Source: Legionella quinlivanii (lineage in GTDB: Bacteria > Pseudomonadota > Gammaproteobacteria > Legionellales > Legionellaceae). From it: 64,000 nt of DNA. The stretch lies in the NCBI RefSeq assembly GCF_900461555.1, contig NZ_UGOX01000001.1:1563501-1627500 (forward strand), written 5' to 3'. The first letter of the stretch is position 1, and every line of letters starts with the position of its first letter. The translations under genes were made by a program, and so were the position numbers. The notes below the pieces were generated by a model that made no database searches, was not told the DNA's origin, and was given only the letters and a program-made list of their open reading frames with translations. Positions 1-7,749 of this stretch are shown here, in pieces.

Positions 1-138
1 ATCTACTACTGCTTTCGCAGTTTCCATTGACACCAGCGGTTGATCCAGTTTGACCTGGTCGCCTTCCTTTACAAACCACTCATGAATTTCAGCATCAGGC
101 AGACCTTCACCCAAATCAGGTAGATTAAAAATATTCAT
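1..138 (-). CDS. pdhC: 2-oxoacid (pyruvate) dehydrogenase E2, N-terminal part
   Basis: This is the first 46 codons of a dihydrolipoamide acyltransferase; the rest lies beyond the window start. The visible part is the beginning of a lipoyl domain: it opens MNIFNLPDLGEGLPDAEIHE and ends in the lipoylation motif METAKAVVD, whose Lys (residue 43) carries lipoate. E2 takes the acyl group formed by E1 and passes it to CoA. Translation runs leftwards, with the ATG at 136-138, directly after the E1-beta stop at 141. It therefore forms one operon with E1-alpha and E1-beta. The substrate (pyruvate or branched-chain 2-oxoacid) cannot be read from this fragment; pyruvate is inferred from E1-alpha. Confidence 0.88.
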   Translation of the reverse strand, partial: MNIFNLPDLGEGLPDAEIHEWFVKEGDQVKLDQPLVSMETAKAVVD

Positions 139-140
139 AA

Positions 141-1115
141 TTACTCCATTATACTGAGTACGCTGTCCTTAATACGCTGGACACTCGGAATGTAAAATTT
201 TTCAAGTTGGAAATAGGGCATTACCGTATCATAACCCGTAACACGCTGCACAGGCGCCTGTAAATCACTGAGACAATTTTCCATTAATTGTGCTGATATC
301 TCTGCACCAACCCCACAGGTTCTTGCTGCTTCATGAACAATCACGCAGCGCCCGGTTTTTTCGACCGAGTTAATGATGGTTTCAATATCCAAAGGCTTAA
401 TAGTCGCCACATCAATCACTTCACAGGAAATCCCTTCTTCCTGTAATTGTTTGGCAGCCTGCATGGTTTCATGAATGCTGGCTCCCCAGCTGACCAGAGT
501 GACATCGCTTCCTTGTTGCAAGGTAAAGCATTTTCCAATGGGCAACGCTTCACCGTTATCTTCAACAGGTTGCTTCACCAGGCGATAGATACGTTTGGGT
601 TCCAGGAATATTACTGGGTCAGGATTTCTGATTGCTGCTAGTAATAAGCCATAGGCTCTTCTGGGGGAGGATGGAATCACCACCTGCAAGCCGGGTATGT
701 GAGTAAAAAGGGCTTCAGTGCTTTCTGAGTGATGCTCAGGGGCACGAATACCGCCGCCAAAGGGAGCTCTGAAAACAATCGGACAATGCAGACGGCCACG
801 CGTTCTATTTCTCATACGCGCCGCATGAGAAAGAATTTGGTTAAATGCAGGATAAATGAAGCCCATAAACTGGAATTCAGCAACGGGTTTGATCCCCTGA
901 ACCGACATGCCCACGGATAATCCGGCAATCATTGACTCCGCCAGAGGCGTATCAAAAACGCGATCTTCGCCAAAACGCTCCTGAAGACCGACAGTGGCTC
1001 TGAACACGCCGCCATTTTTTCCGACATCTTCACCAAAGACAACGACGTTCTCATCATGCGCCAATTCATAAGCCAGAGCTTGGGTAACTGCCTCTATGAG
1101 GGTAATTTCAGGCAT
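141..1115 (-). CDS. pdhB: 2-oxoacid (pyruvate) dehydrogenase E1 subunit beta
   Basis: This 324-residue protein is the beta subunit of a heterotetrameric thiamine-diphosphate E1. With E1-alpha it decarboxylates the 2-oxoacid and acylates the lipoyl arm of E2. The family hallmarks are visible: GEDVG at about residues 28-32, which holds the Glu that activates the ThDP aminopyrimidine, the HHSES segment, and the C-terminal transketolase domain with VIDVATIKPLD. An in-frame codon at 1151 would extend the protein by 12 residues into E1-alpha. I chose the ATG at 1113-1115 because GGAGG sits at the right distance upstream and MPEITLIEA is the normal family start. It overlaps the end of E1-alpha by 8 nt, which indicates translational coupling. 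Confidence 0.95.
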   Translation of the reverse strand: MPEITLIEAVTQALAYELAHDENVVVFGEDVGKNGGVFRATVGLQERFGEDRVFDTPLAESMIAGLSVGMSVQGIKPVAEFQFMGFIYPAFNQILSHAARMRNRTRGRLHCPIVFRAPFGGGIRAPEHHSESTEALFTHIPGLQVVIPSSPRRAYGLLLAAIRNPDPVIFLEPKRIYRLVKQPVEDNGEALPIGKCFTLQQGSDVTLVSWGASIHETMQAAKQLQEEGISCEVIDVATIKPLDIETIINSVEKTGRCVIVHEAARTCGVGAEISAQLMENCLSDLQAPVQRVTGYDTVMPYFQLEKFYIPSVQRIKDSVLSIME

Positions 1116-2181
1116 TGTCTGCTTCCTCCATTGCAATGGCGCGTTGTTCAATCAGATAATCGGGTAAGGTTTCATAGTGATAATCAAAAATGCTGGTGAT
1201 CGGCTGCCTTTTCTGACCAAGATATTCATCGACTGCGGCCTGTACTTCAGCGCTGGCCTCAATAGTGAGCTGCTCTTCGCGGGCTGCATCCCATAATTTT
1301 TTTTCTTCAAGAAAATGACGGAATCTGCTAATAGGCTCTTTGGGTTTTGCTGCGTCTACTTCATCCTGTGGTTGATAGCGTGTTGCGTCATCTGCTGTGG
1401 TGTGGTCACAGAGACGATAAGTCAATGCTTCAATGAGCGTTGGTCCTTCACCGCGTCTGGCTTTCTCAATGGCCTCGCCAATGACTTTCCTGCAGGCTAA
1501 TACATCATTGCCATCCACTTGTACGCCTGCAAAGCCAGCGGCAATCGCTTTCTGCGCGACAGTTTCTGTTGCTGTCTGTTTGGAAAGGGGTACTGAAATA
1601 GCCCACTGGTTGTTGTTAACGATAAAAACCACGGGAAGATTCCAGGTGCCGGCGACGTTCATAGCTTCATAGAAATCACCTTCCGATGTACCGCCTTCGC
1701 CGATACAGGTTACGGCCACACGGGGTTGGTGTCGATATTTAAAGGCAAAAGCCACGCCTGTTGCATGTAGACATTGTGACGCGATCGGCACGCAAATTGG
1801 GAGATCTTCCTTGTTATTGGCAAAATGGCTCCCACGTTCATCGCCACCCCAATAAGCAAGAATTTCCGACATTTTTACACCACGCTGGAATTGCGCGGCA
1901 TAATCGCGATAATAAGGAACAAGCACGTCTTCCGGTCGCATGGCATGGCCTATGGCCGTTGAGATGGCTTCCTGGCCGTTGATAGGAGCATAGGTTCCCA
2001 TCTTTCCGGTACGCTGTAGCGCGATAGCCTTTCGATCAAAAATGCGTGTTCTTACCATAATACGGTAGAGATCCTGCAGAATGTGATCCTCTTTCGCAAA
2101 GTCAGGCAAAGCAGCGCAAGCCTCGCCATTTTCATTAATACACTGATTAAACTGTACTTCAAACTGGGCGACTGTTGTCAC
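1108..2181 (-). CDS. pdhA: 2-oxoacid (pyruvate) dehydrogenase E1 subunit alpha
   Basis: This 357-residue ThDP-binding subunit opens the E1-alpha / E1-beta / E2 operon. The ThDP-Mg motif spans GEGGTSEGD (161-169) to the NNN at 189-191. The phosphorylation-loop region reads CDHTTADDATRYQ (259-270). That form resembles the Gram-positive-type pyruvate dehydrogenase alpha subunit and branched-chain E1-alpha more than the E. coli homodimeric AceE. The GTG start at 2179-2181 has an excellent AAGGAG ribosome-binding site. Pyruvate is the more likely substrate from this motif, but a branched-chain 2-oxoacid remains possible. Confidence 0.94.
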   Translation of the reverse strand: MTTVAQFEVQFNQCINENGEACAALPDFAKEDHILQDLYRIMVRTRIFDRKAIALQRTGKMGTYAPINGQEAISTAIGHAMRPEDVLVPYYRDYAAQFQRGVKMSEILAYWGGDERGSHFANNKEDLPICVPIASQCLHATGVAFAFKYRHQPRVAVTCIGEGGTSEGDFYEAMNVAGTWNLPVVFIVNNNQWAISVPLSKQTATETVAQKAIAAGFAGVQVDGNDVLACRKVIGEAIEKARRGEGPTLIEALTYRLCDHTTADDATRYQPQDEVDAAKPKEPISRFRHFLEEKKLWDAAREEQLTIEASAEVQAAVDEYLGQKRQPITSIFDYHYETLPDYLIEQRAIAMEEADNA

Positions 2182-2264
2182 GGAATTTCTCCTTGTTCAC
2201 AACATATCGCCATAGAATACTCATTATTTCTCTTAAAAACCATCCTTGTTTGAAACAGTTTTAT

Positions 2265-4103
2265 CTAAAGGGCTAATGAAGCGCTTTCCTTTTCTGCCGG
2301 CTCATATACTCCTGTCTCTTCAGTACTCAGGTCAGAATTGCTGGCAGCAGAAACTATCTGGTCTGAGGCGTTTATGATGAGCTTATCGATGCTCTGGGTG
2401 AGGTGATTTAGCAAAAGTGTTTTAAAAGGAACTGTTTCCTCCTTAGAATCATTTACCAAGTTGAATCGTTTTTCTTCCGAGGGAAAGGCATATTTACCAT
2501 TTGAATAAAGGATGGGGTTTACCAGCGCTTTTAAAGAGCTTCTTAATTGCACTGCAAAGTCCTCATAAATATAGAAATCCCTGGGGTCTTTATGCTCGTC
2601 TTTCCATGTTCCTTTTAAGATGATATTGCCAACAAAAGGTGAGGCACAATAGTATTGCAAATGCACATAATTTATCAGCTCGCCCATTAATGAAAAAGTA
2701 AAGCGATCCAGTTCGCTATTTGATTTTTTATGTAATTCCGGAGGTGAAAGAGCCCCTTTGATCAAAGCATAAACAGAGTACATGCAATGCGCCTGTCCAT
2801 CTTTTTCGGATTCAAGCATGGCAATTTCAATTTGCAGAGGATGTTTAGAATACTCATTTGAAATATGTTCAATTTCTTTTTTGAACATCCATTCATATTC
2901 AAGAGATTCAAGAATAAGCTGAGTCATTCCAGCTAGTAATAAATTAAGTTTCTGACGTTTGGGTTTAAGTTTGATTTTGACTTGTGCAAGATAAGATTGC
3001 AGCGATAGATTATCGTCCTGGATCTGAGTTAATTCAGAGCTGGTAAAATAATGAAAAGTTAATAAGCGACCCATTACAAGTTCCGATTTTTCAGCCTGGC
3101 GTTTTATAAATCGCGCCGCCTCTGATTTGGATTTGCTGGTTCTGGCATTAATCTCTGCATAGGCTTTGAGATTTTCCTCTGTATTTACCATCGCTTCAAC
3201 AATGGCTTTTCGAAAATAAGAAAAGATTGTTGCGGGAAAAGAGTATTTAGGATCGACCTGCTGTAAAGCGTTCTCAATAATTTCGAGAAATTTTTTAAGT
3301 TTTCGGATGAGTGCCCCTTTTATTTCATATAATTTGCTCATCTCGATTAGGTGTAATTCCTTGATGATATCCTGCTCATCTCTTAACAGCTGCATAGCAC
3401 TTTTTTGTTTGTCTTTAGTTGTTTTCTCACCAAGCGCATCAAGAAACACCAGGGTTTGGCGCCAGGCTTCAGGTGATCTGTCTTTTGGAATGATTGTGTC
3501 GATATTAAAACTTCCGGGGATGTAGGAAGCTTTAGCGGATAGCGCGGCAGCATCAAGCGGTTTCAAGGGCGAACTTTGGCGCATAATTGGCAACTGTACA
3601 GAATGACGGGAGTCTTCAGATAATGTATCAGCGATTTGACTCTTTGTTCGCTCTCTGTTTTCTGAATAGGTTTCCAGTGATAAAGATGCCCTCTGGGTTT
3701 TGGCGGCTTTGCTTCCCTGGATACGGGTTGAGGTGTTGCGTTTGAACATGGAAAAACCGGGCAGATTTGTTTTTTCTATGTCCGACGCTTTACCTGTCTT
3801 TTCCGGAGCTGATTGTGGCATTGGTACTTCCAGAATCGGATAAGTTTTTATAAATTCCTTTACATCATCAATGACCGCTCGGCTGTCCTCTAGTCGGATC
3901 CCATTAATTTGTTTCATCGCGTCCACAATGGCGGCTCGGGGTGTCACCACTTTAAGCAGATCACTTTCTGTCTTAAAAAGATACTCGGCTGTATTGGATT
4001 CAGGATCGTACTCCCAGAGCAGGGCAGAATTCGGTATAACCTTTAGAAAACTTACTTTCATATGCAGTTGATAGTTGAGAAATTTAATGGAATCCTTTTT
4101 CAA
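2265..4103 (-). CDS. Orphan 612-aa protein, candidate Dot/Icm effector
   Basis: I do not recognise this protein. It is large, soluble, lacks a signal peptide and membrane segments, and stands alone between the dehydrogenase operon and divergent pabB. The first 200 residues are followed by a low-complexity Ser/Thr/Lys-rich linker (about 100-190). A long Lys/Glu/Leu-rich region predicted to be helical follows (about 220-430), then a mixed C-terminal half. The last 25 residues are rich in Glu, Ser and Thr and end with a hydrophobic tail (VYEPAEKESASLAL). That resembles the E-block type of Dot/Icm translocation signal in Legionella effectors. The start is uncertain: TTG at 4101-4103 or ATG at 4059-4061 (MKVSFLKVIPN), neither with a clear Shine-Dalgarno. 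The effector role is inference from the C-terminus and orphan status. Confidence 0.7.
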   Translation of the reverse strand: MKKDSIKFLNYQLHMKVSFLKVIPNSALLWEYDPESNTAEYLFKTESDLLKVVTPRAAIVDAMKQINGIRLEDSRAVIDDVKEFIKTYPILEVPMPQSAPEKTGKASDIEKTNLPGFSMFKRNTSTRIQGSKAAKTQRASLSLETYSENRERTKSQIADTLSEDSRHSVQLPIMRQSSPLKPLDAAALSAKASYIPGSFNIDTIIPKDRSPEAWRQTLVFLDALGEKTTKDKQKSAMQLLRDEQDIIKELHLIEMSKLYEIKGALIRKLKKFLEIIENALQQVDPKYSFPATIFSYFRKAIVEAMVNTEENLKAYAEINARTSKSKSEAARFIKRQAEKSELVMGRLLTFHYFTSSELTQIQDDNLSLQSYLAQVKIKLKPKRQKLNLLLAGMTQLILESLEYEWMFKKEIEHISNEYSKHPLQIEIAMLESEKDGQAHCMYSVYALIKGALSPPELHKKSNSELDRFTFSLMGELINYVHLQYYCASPFVGNIILKGTWKDEHKDPRDFYIYEDFAVQLRSSLKALVNPILYSNGKYAFPSEEKRFNLVNDSKEETVPFKTLLLNHLTQSIDKLIINASDQIVSAASNSDLSTEETGVYEPAEKESASLAL

Positions 4104-4148
4104 TTTAAATTATCATTATTAGGTTAAATTGTACAAAAAGGATGTAAC

Positions 4149-5489
4149 TTGTTCGACTATAATATATTAGAATTATCTTATCCGTCAAATTTATGTCATA
4201 ACTATGGTAAATTTAGTCAATTATCTGGCTTTGTGCTTATTGAAAGCGCAGATCAGCTTCGCGGCCGTTTTGATATTCTGACAGCATTCCCTTATGACCT
4301 TGTTAACGAAAAGCACCTATCGGATTTAAGTAATCTATTCATTTATCTCGATTCTTTGTTACCGCCTGTCTACTCAAACTGCGATTTGCCATTTCAGGGA
4401 GGTGCAATAGGCTATTTTTCCTATGATTTGGCTTGTCAGCTCGCCGGAATAGAGATGAAAACCCACCCTGACATGGAGGGGATGCCATTATTTCACCTGG
4501 GGCTATATGATTGGGCAATTATAGTTGATCATCATTTAAAAAAAGTGAGTTTATTCACTGCCAATACCAGAAAGGAAACTTCGGAAATAGCCGCTGCAAT
4601 GGCGGAATTATGGGTGGAGGCAGGCAAGGAGGCCGCTACGAATGGTGATTACAAAATTCAGCTCCCCCTAAGCTCATTTATTTCCTATGACGATTATCAA
4701 AACTCGTTTGGCTTTATTCAGGAAGCGCTATTTCAAGGCCGCTGTTATCAGGCCAACTTAACTCAATGCTTTTCTCTGAATTATGAGGGCAATAGTTATG
4801 CCATTTATCAAGCAATTCGAGCACTAAATCCTGTTCCCTACGGAGCATTCATTAAGCTTGAAAACGCAGATATTTTATCATTTTCCCCCGAGTGCTTTCT
4901 TACTTACAAACAAGGTAAATTAAGGACTTCTCCCATAAAGGGTACTGCCAGGAATGATGAGAATGAAGCGAACGATGATGCAGTCAAACTGGCATTGATA
5001 AATTCTGAAAAAAATCGTGCTGAAAATATAATGATTGTGGATTTACTTCGAAATGATCTTGGGAAAATTGCTAAAAAAGGCAGCGTCAGGGTTACTGAGT
5101 TATGCGAACTTCAAAGCTATAAAGGCGTTCATCATTTAGTCAGTCATATTGAAGCGGAATGCCGAGAAGATATTGGCATGTTTGAAGCGTTTGGGGCCTG
5201 TTTCCCTGGAGGTTCGATAACAGGGGCTCCCAAATTAGAGTCAATGAAAGTAATAGCTGAAAGTGAAGCCTTTGGCCGTGGGGTTTATTGTGGAAGCATT
5301 GGATATTTCTCCAGGCATGGGCGATTTGATACGAATATTGCTATTCGGACAATTACTGCAAAGGGGAATAAACTCTTGTTTGCCGCAGGTGGTGGGATCG
5401 TAATAGATTCAGAGTGTGATAAGGAATATGATGAGTGTTTTATTAAAATTAATCCCATCCTGAAAGGATTATTAGAGAATGGAAAATAA
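4149..5489 (+). CDS. pabB: Aminodeoxychorismate synthase component I
   Basis: PabB turns chorismate and ammonia (from the PabA glutaminase) into 4-amino-4-deoxychorismate, the first step toward p-aminobenzoate and folate. The protein has 446 residues, the usual PabB length. The chorismate-binding domain fills the C-terminal 260 residues. It contains PIKGT (262-266), whose Lys is the PabB-type catalytic residue, then DLLRNDLGK and the FPGGSITGAPK signature. The start is TTG at 4149-4151 with AAGGATG just upstream. The 3' end overlaps the Nudix gene by 11 nt. A pabB-nudL pair also occurs in E. coli. Confidence 0.93.
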   Translation: MFDYNILELSYPSNLCHNYGKFSQLSGFVLIESADQLRGRFDILTAFPYDLVNEKHLSDLSNLFIYLDSLLPPVYSNCDLPFQGGAIGYFSYDLACQLAGIEMKTHPDMEGMPLFHLGLYDWAIIVDHHLKKVSLFTANTRKETSEIAAAMAELWVEAGKEAATNGDYKIQLPLSSFISYDDYQNSFGFIQEALFQGRCYQANLTQCFSLNYEGNSYAIYQAIRALNPVPYGAFIKLENADILSFSPECFLTYKQGKLRTSPIKGTARNDENEANDDAVKLALINSEKNRAENIMIVDLLRNDLGKIAKKGSVRVTELCELQSYKGVHHLVSHIEAECREDIGMFEAFGACFPGGSITGAPKLESMKVIAESEAFGRGVYCGSIGYFSRHGRFDTNIAIRTITAKGNKLLFAAGGGIVIDSECDKEYDECFIKINPILKGLLENGK

Positions 5490-5991
5490 GATAGCGTCGG
5501 TCATCGTTCTTTTTGAAGAAAAGAGTAAATCATTGCTGCTGACTATACGCAATCCTTTTCTGCGCAGCCACCCGGGGGAAATCTGTTTTCCTGGCGGCGG
5601 TTGGCAAGAGGAGGATCGAAGCCTCCAAGACACCGGTTTACGTGAGTTGCGTGAGGAACTGGGTATTACAGCTGAGCGGGTTCGATTAATTTGTCCAATG
5701 GAAAAAGAGCATACTCTGACCGGTTATATTATTCACCCATGGTTTGCCTCCGTTAATTCAATAGAGCCTTTCACGCTCAATGCTGCAGAGGTCTCTGAAC
5801 TATTTATGCTTCCGATTGATCAGATCTGCATACAAGCTAATTATCAGGAAATTGAGTTTAAAAAAGGGGGCTTAACATTCAAAACTATTCGATTTCTTCA
5901 TGAAAGCAAATTTGTATGGGGTGCTACGGCCAGGATCATGCATCAATTTTGTGAAAATGATTACTTTAGTCTTTTGGAAGACGCTAAATAA
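5479..5991 (+). CDS. nudL: Nudix hydrolase, CoA pyrophosphatase (NudL) family
   Basis: This 170-residue Nudix protein probably hydrolyses CoA or acyl-CoA to 3',5'-ADP and phosphopantetheine. The segment LLTIRNPFLRSHPGEICFPG (20-39) matches the extra motif that marks the CoA-specific subfamily. The Nudix box follows, with RELREELGI at about 55-63 supplying the metal-binding glutamates. It is a little shorter than E. coli NudL (about 190 aa). The ATG lies inside the end of pabB, so the two are translationally coupled, as in E. coli. Substrate is inferred from the motif. Confidence 0.88.
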   Translation: MENKIASVIVLFEEKSKSLLLTIRNPFLRSHPGEICFPGGGWQEEDRSLQDTGLRELREELGITAERVRLICPMEKEHTLTGYIIHPWFASVNSIEPFTLNAAEVSELFMLPIDQICIQANYQEIEFKKGGLTFKTIRFLHESKFVWGATARIMHQFCENDYFSLLEDAK

Positions 5992-6053
5992 AACTCAGGC
6001 TTCGAAATCTGATGTATATCCCCATGAATCACACTCCATTTATGTGCATGCTG

Positions 6054-6139
6054 TGTCATTCCCGCGCAGGCGGGAATCTATTTTCATCGCGTGCACTGTG
6101 CCGGATCATGAATGGATTTCCACCTACGCGGAAATGACA
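6054..6139. repeat. Dispersed palindromic repeat, copy 1 (86 bp)
   Basis: The element begins TGTCATTCCCGCGCAGGCGG and ends in an imperfect inverted copy (GGATTTCCACC...GGAAATGACA). The arms are about 25 bp and the spacer is about 35 bp. A second copy of the same length and design lies at 43782-43866. It sits in the convergent gap between the Nudix gene and the L,D-transpeptidase gene. A short reading frame runs through it but looks accidental. It is probably a non-autonomous, MITE-like dispersed repeat. Confidence 0.75.
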
Positions 6140-6168
6140 GAGCTTTGTAAGGCGTTGATAGACGGTAG

Positions 6169-6897
6169 TCAGGCTATTTTTTTATCCTTTGGAAATTGAT
6201 GCAAGGCATCAGTGATTTGTTTATATAACTCAGGCAGCCATCTGGGTTGGGCAAAATTTGAAGTTGCTGGTTTGGCAACTCGTAAGTCATTAGGCGCAAT
6301 AATCATCTTGATATTGTTAAGACCCACTCTGCGGCTTAAAAGAAATAATTGATCAATGGCCTTGTCTCCTACAGCAAGGCAGCCCACCGAGAGTGATTTC
6401 CCATGCAGAAATATATCACCCCCCAATTTTGTTCGCCCATCCTTGCTTGCTTGCAGCCGATCAAAATTATTTGGGTAATTAATCATCATTGACAAGTGCA
6501 TGCTGCTAAAAGGGTTAAATGTAACCAGTTTATAGACCCCTTCCGGGATTTGTCCGTCTCTTTCTTTTAGTTTAGGGCCCAGACGGCCGCTAAATGCAGT
6601 TAATGGATAGGTATGGATATGTCTCCATTCATGATTATCGTTTTTAGCCCATAACTCAATCTGCCTTTCCTGTTTAAAGGCGAGCAGGGCGATTTCTTTT
6701 GGAGGATAAGCCACATTGGCTTTGGAGAAAAAACGAATTAATTCAGGCTCGGTACGTAAACCATATCTGATAATGGCATTATCAACGGCTTGGTTCCAAT
6801 TCAATTTGGGAGCCATTGCCAGAGATGACTGGCTAAATATAATTAATAAGCTGATTAGCAGTCGCTGCATGGTCTTTTTATGAGATAAATTTTTCAC
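6169..6897 (-). CDS. YafK-like L,D-transpeptidase family protein
   Basis: This secreted YkuD-fold enzyme of the YafK subgroup has 242 residues. An N-terminal signal peptide ends near SSLAMA (about residue 28). The catalytic signature is FLHGKSLSVGCLAVGD (163-178), with His165 and nucleophile Cys173 in the HxxxxSxGC arrangement of this subfamily. Family members act on peptidoglycan meso-DAP bonds, either cross-linking them or detaching Braun-type lipoprotein. The start is either GTG at 6895-6897 or ATG at 6868-6870, which gives a tighter signal peptide; neither has a strong ribosome-binding site. It is the last gene of the minus-strand envelope block, 57 nt after lssZ. Confidence 0.87.
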   Translation of the reverse strand: MKNLSHKKTMQRLLISLLIIFSQSSLAMAPKLNWNQAVDNAIIRYGLRTEPELIRFFSKANVAYPPKEIALLAFKQERQIELWAKNDNHEWRHIHTYPLTAFSGRLGPKLKERDGQIPEGVYKLVTFNPFSSMHLSMMINYPNNFDRLQASKDGRTKLGGDIFLHGKSLSVGCLAVGDKAIDQLFLLSRRVGLNNIKMIIAPNDLRVAKPATSNFAQPRWLPELYKQITDALHQFPKDKKIA

Positions 6898-6954
6898 GAT
6901 AGTACCAAAAAATAATCAATAGAACAAATTGTCAACAGCAATCGAAATGAGTAT

Positions 6955-7572
6955 TTACGGCATTTTTGAATTAACCCCTGGATGAGTGAATTTAGCCTGT
7001 AACTGAGGTGGCAGCTGCTTTAAAACATGGGCTGGGGGAGTGCGCAAACCGCCAACTGATGGAAGCAGACCATAATAATTGGGACACATGTATTGAACGT
7101 TACCTTCAGGGCTTATTTTATAGAAAACATAACTATAGTTGCAGTATTCAACTTGTTGGAAGCTTGCCACCTGCAGAAGTGGTGTGTTTTGCAGCCGGTG
7201 TTCGATGAAAAACGCATTAATCCATAAATTGCTAATTAATATTGCTGCACCCGTTACTGCGATTGCTGCTGTTAAACCGGATATATAACGATAAAGAATG
7301 CTTTTTGACTGTCTAAACGAATAACATAGCAGATAAACAATACAAATGATCAGAACCATCAGGTTGAGAGAGTAGACAGCAGCATGCTTGTAATTAAAAT
7401 AACTGCCAAGAATCTCTCCACCCGCTGTTTTGTATTCGAGCAATACCGCAATAAGGCTGAGCCAGAGTGCCAGAGAAATATAGTTTTTATGACTGGATTT
7501 GAAACCATAGGCGAGCAATACCAGACTAATGAGTGGAAAAATAAAATAGATAGAATTCATCAATGAAATCAT
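6955..7572 (-). CDS. lssZ: LssZ-like inner-membrane protein
   Basis: This 205-residue protein has four predicted membrane helices (about 5-23, 31-47, 66-84, 96-118) and a C-terminal soluble tail of about 85 residues (cell side not determined), holding two Cys and several Tyr. Size, topology and position next to LssY match the LssZ protein of the Legionella lss locus, whose biochemical role is unknown. The ATG at 7570-7572 has AAGGAA upstream. Its partners in L. pneumophila (lssA, lssB ABC transporter, lssD membrane-fusion protein) do not follow here; the next gene is the L,D-transpeptidase. The name rests on context and recollection, so the symbol is moderately supported. Confidence 0.7.
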   Translation of the reverse strand: MISLMNSIYFIFPLISLVLLAYGFKSSHKNYISLALWLSLIAVLLEYKTAGGEILGSYFNYKHAAVYSLNLMVLIICIVYLLCYSFRQSKSILYRYISGLTAAIAVTGAAILISNLWINAFFIEHRLQNTPLLQVASFQQVEYCNYSYVFYKISPEGNVQYMCPNYYGLLPSVGGLRTPPAHVLKQLPPQLQAKFTHPGVNSKMP

Positions 7573-7749
7573 ATTATATTCCTTAAATAGACATCTTGGC
7601 GCTGAATTAATCTACACCTATAGAATTATTGCCTAGCCTGCGCGATAAGCTGATGTTAGTTATATTGCTCTACAGCTTATGAAAGATCAAGTAATAGATT
7701 TGTGGCTGATCAGGATTTTGCACGTCAATCAGATTGGGAGCAGCAACGT

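Noticed and set aside
447-1982. Several plus-strand reading frames across the dehydrogenase E1 genes
   Set aside because: They are antisense shadows of strongly conserved E1-alpha and E1-beta and lack ribosome-binding sites or family likeness.
5900-6199. 99-residue plus-strand frame after the Nudix gene
   Set aside because: It runs through the end of the Nudix gene and the palindromic repeat at 6054-6139; composition follows the repeat and there is no ribosome-binding site.
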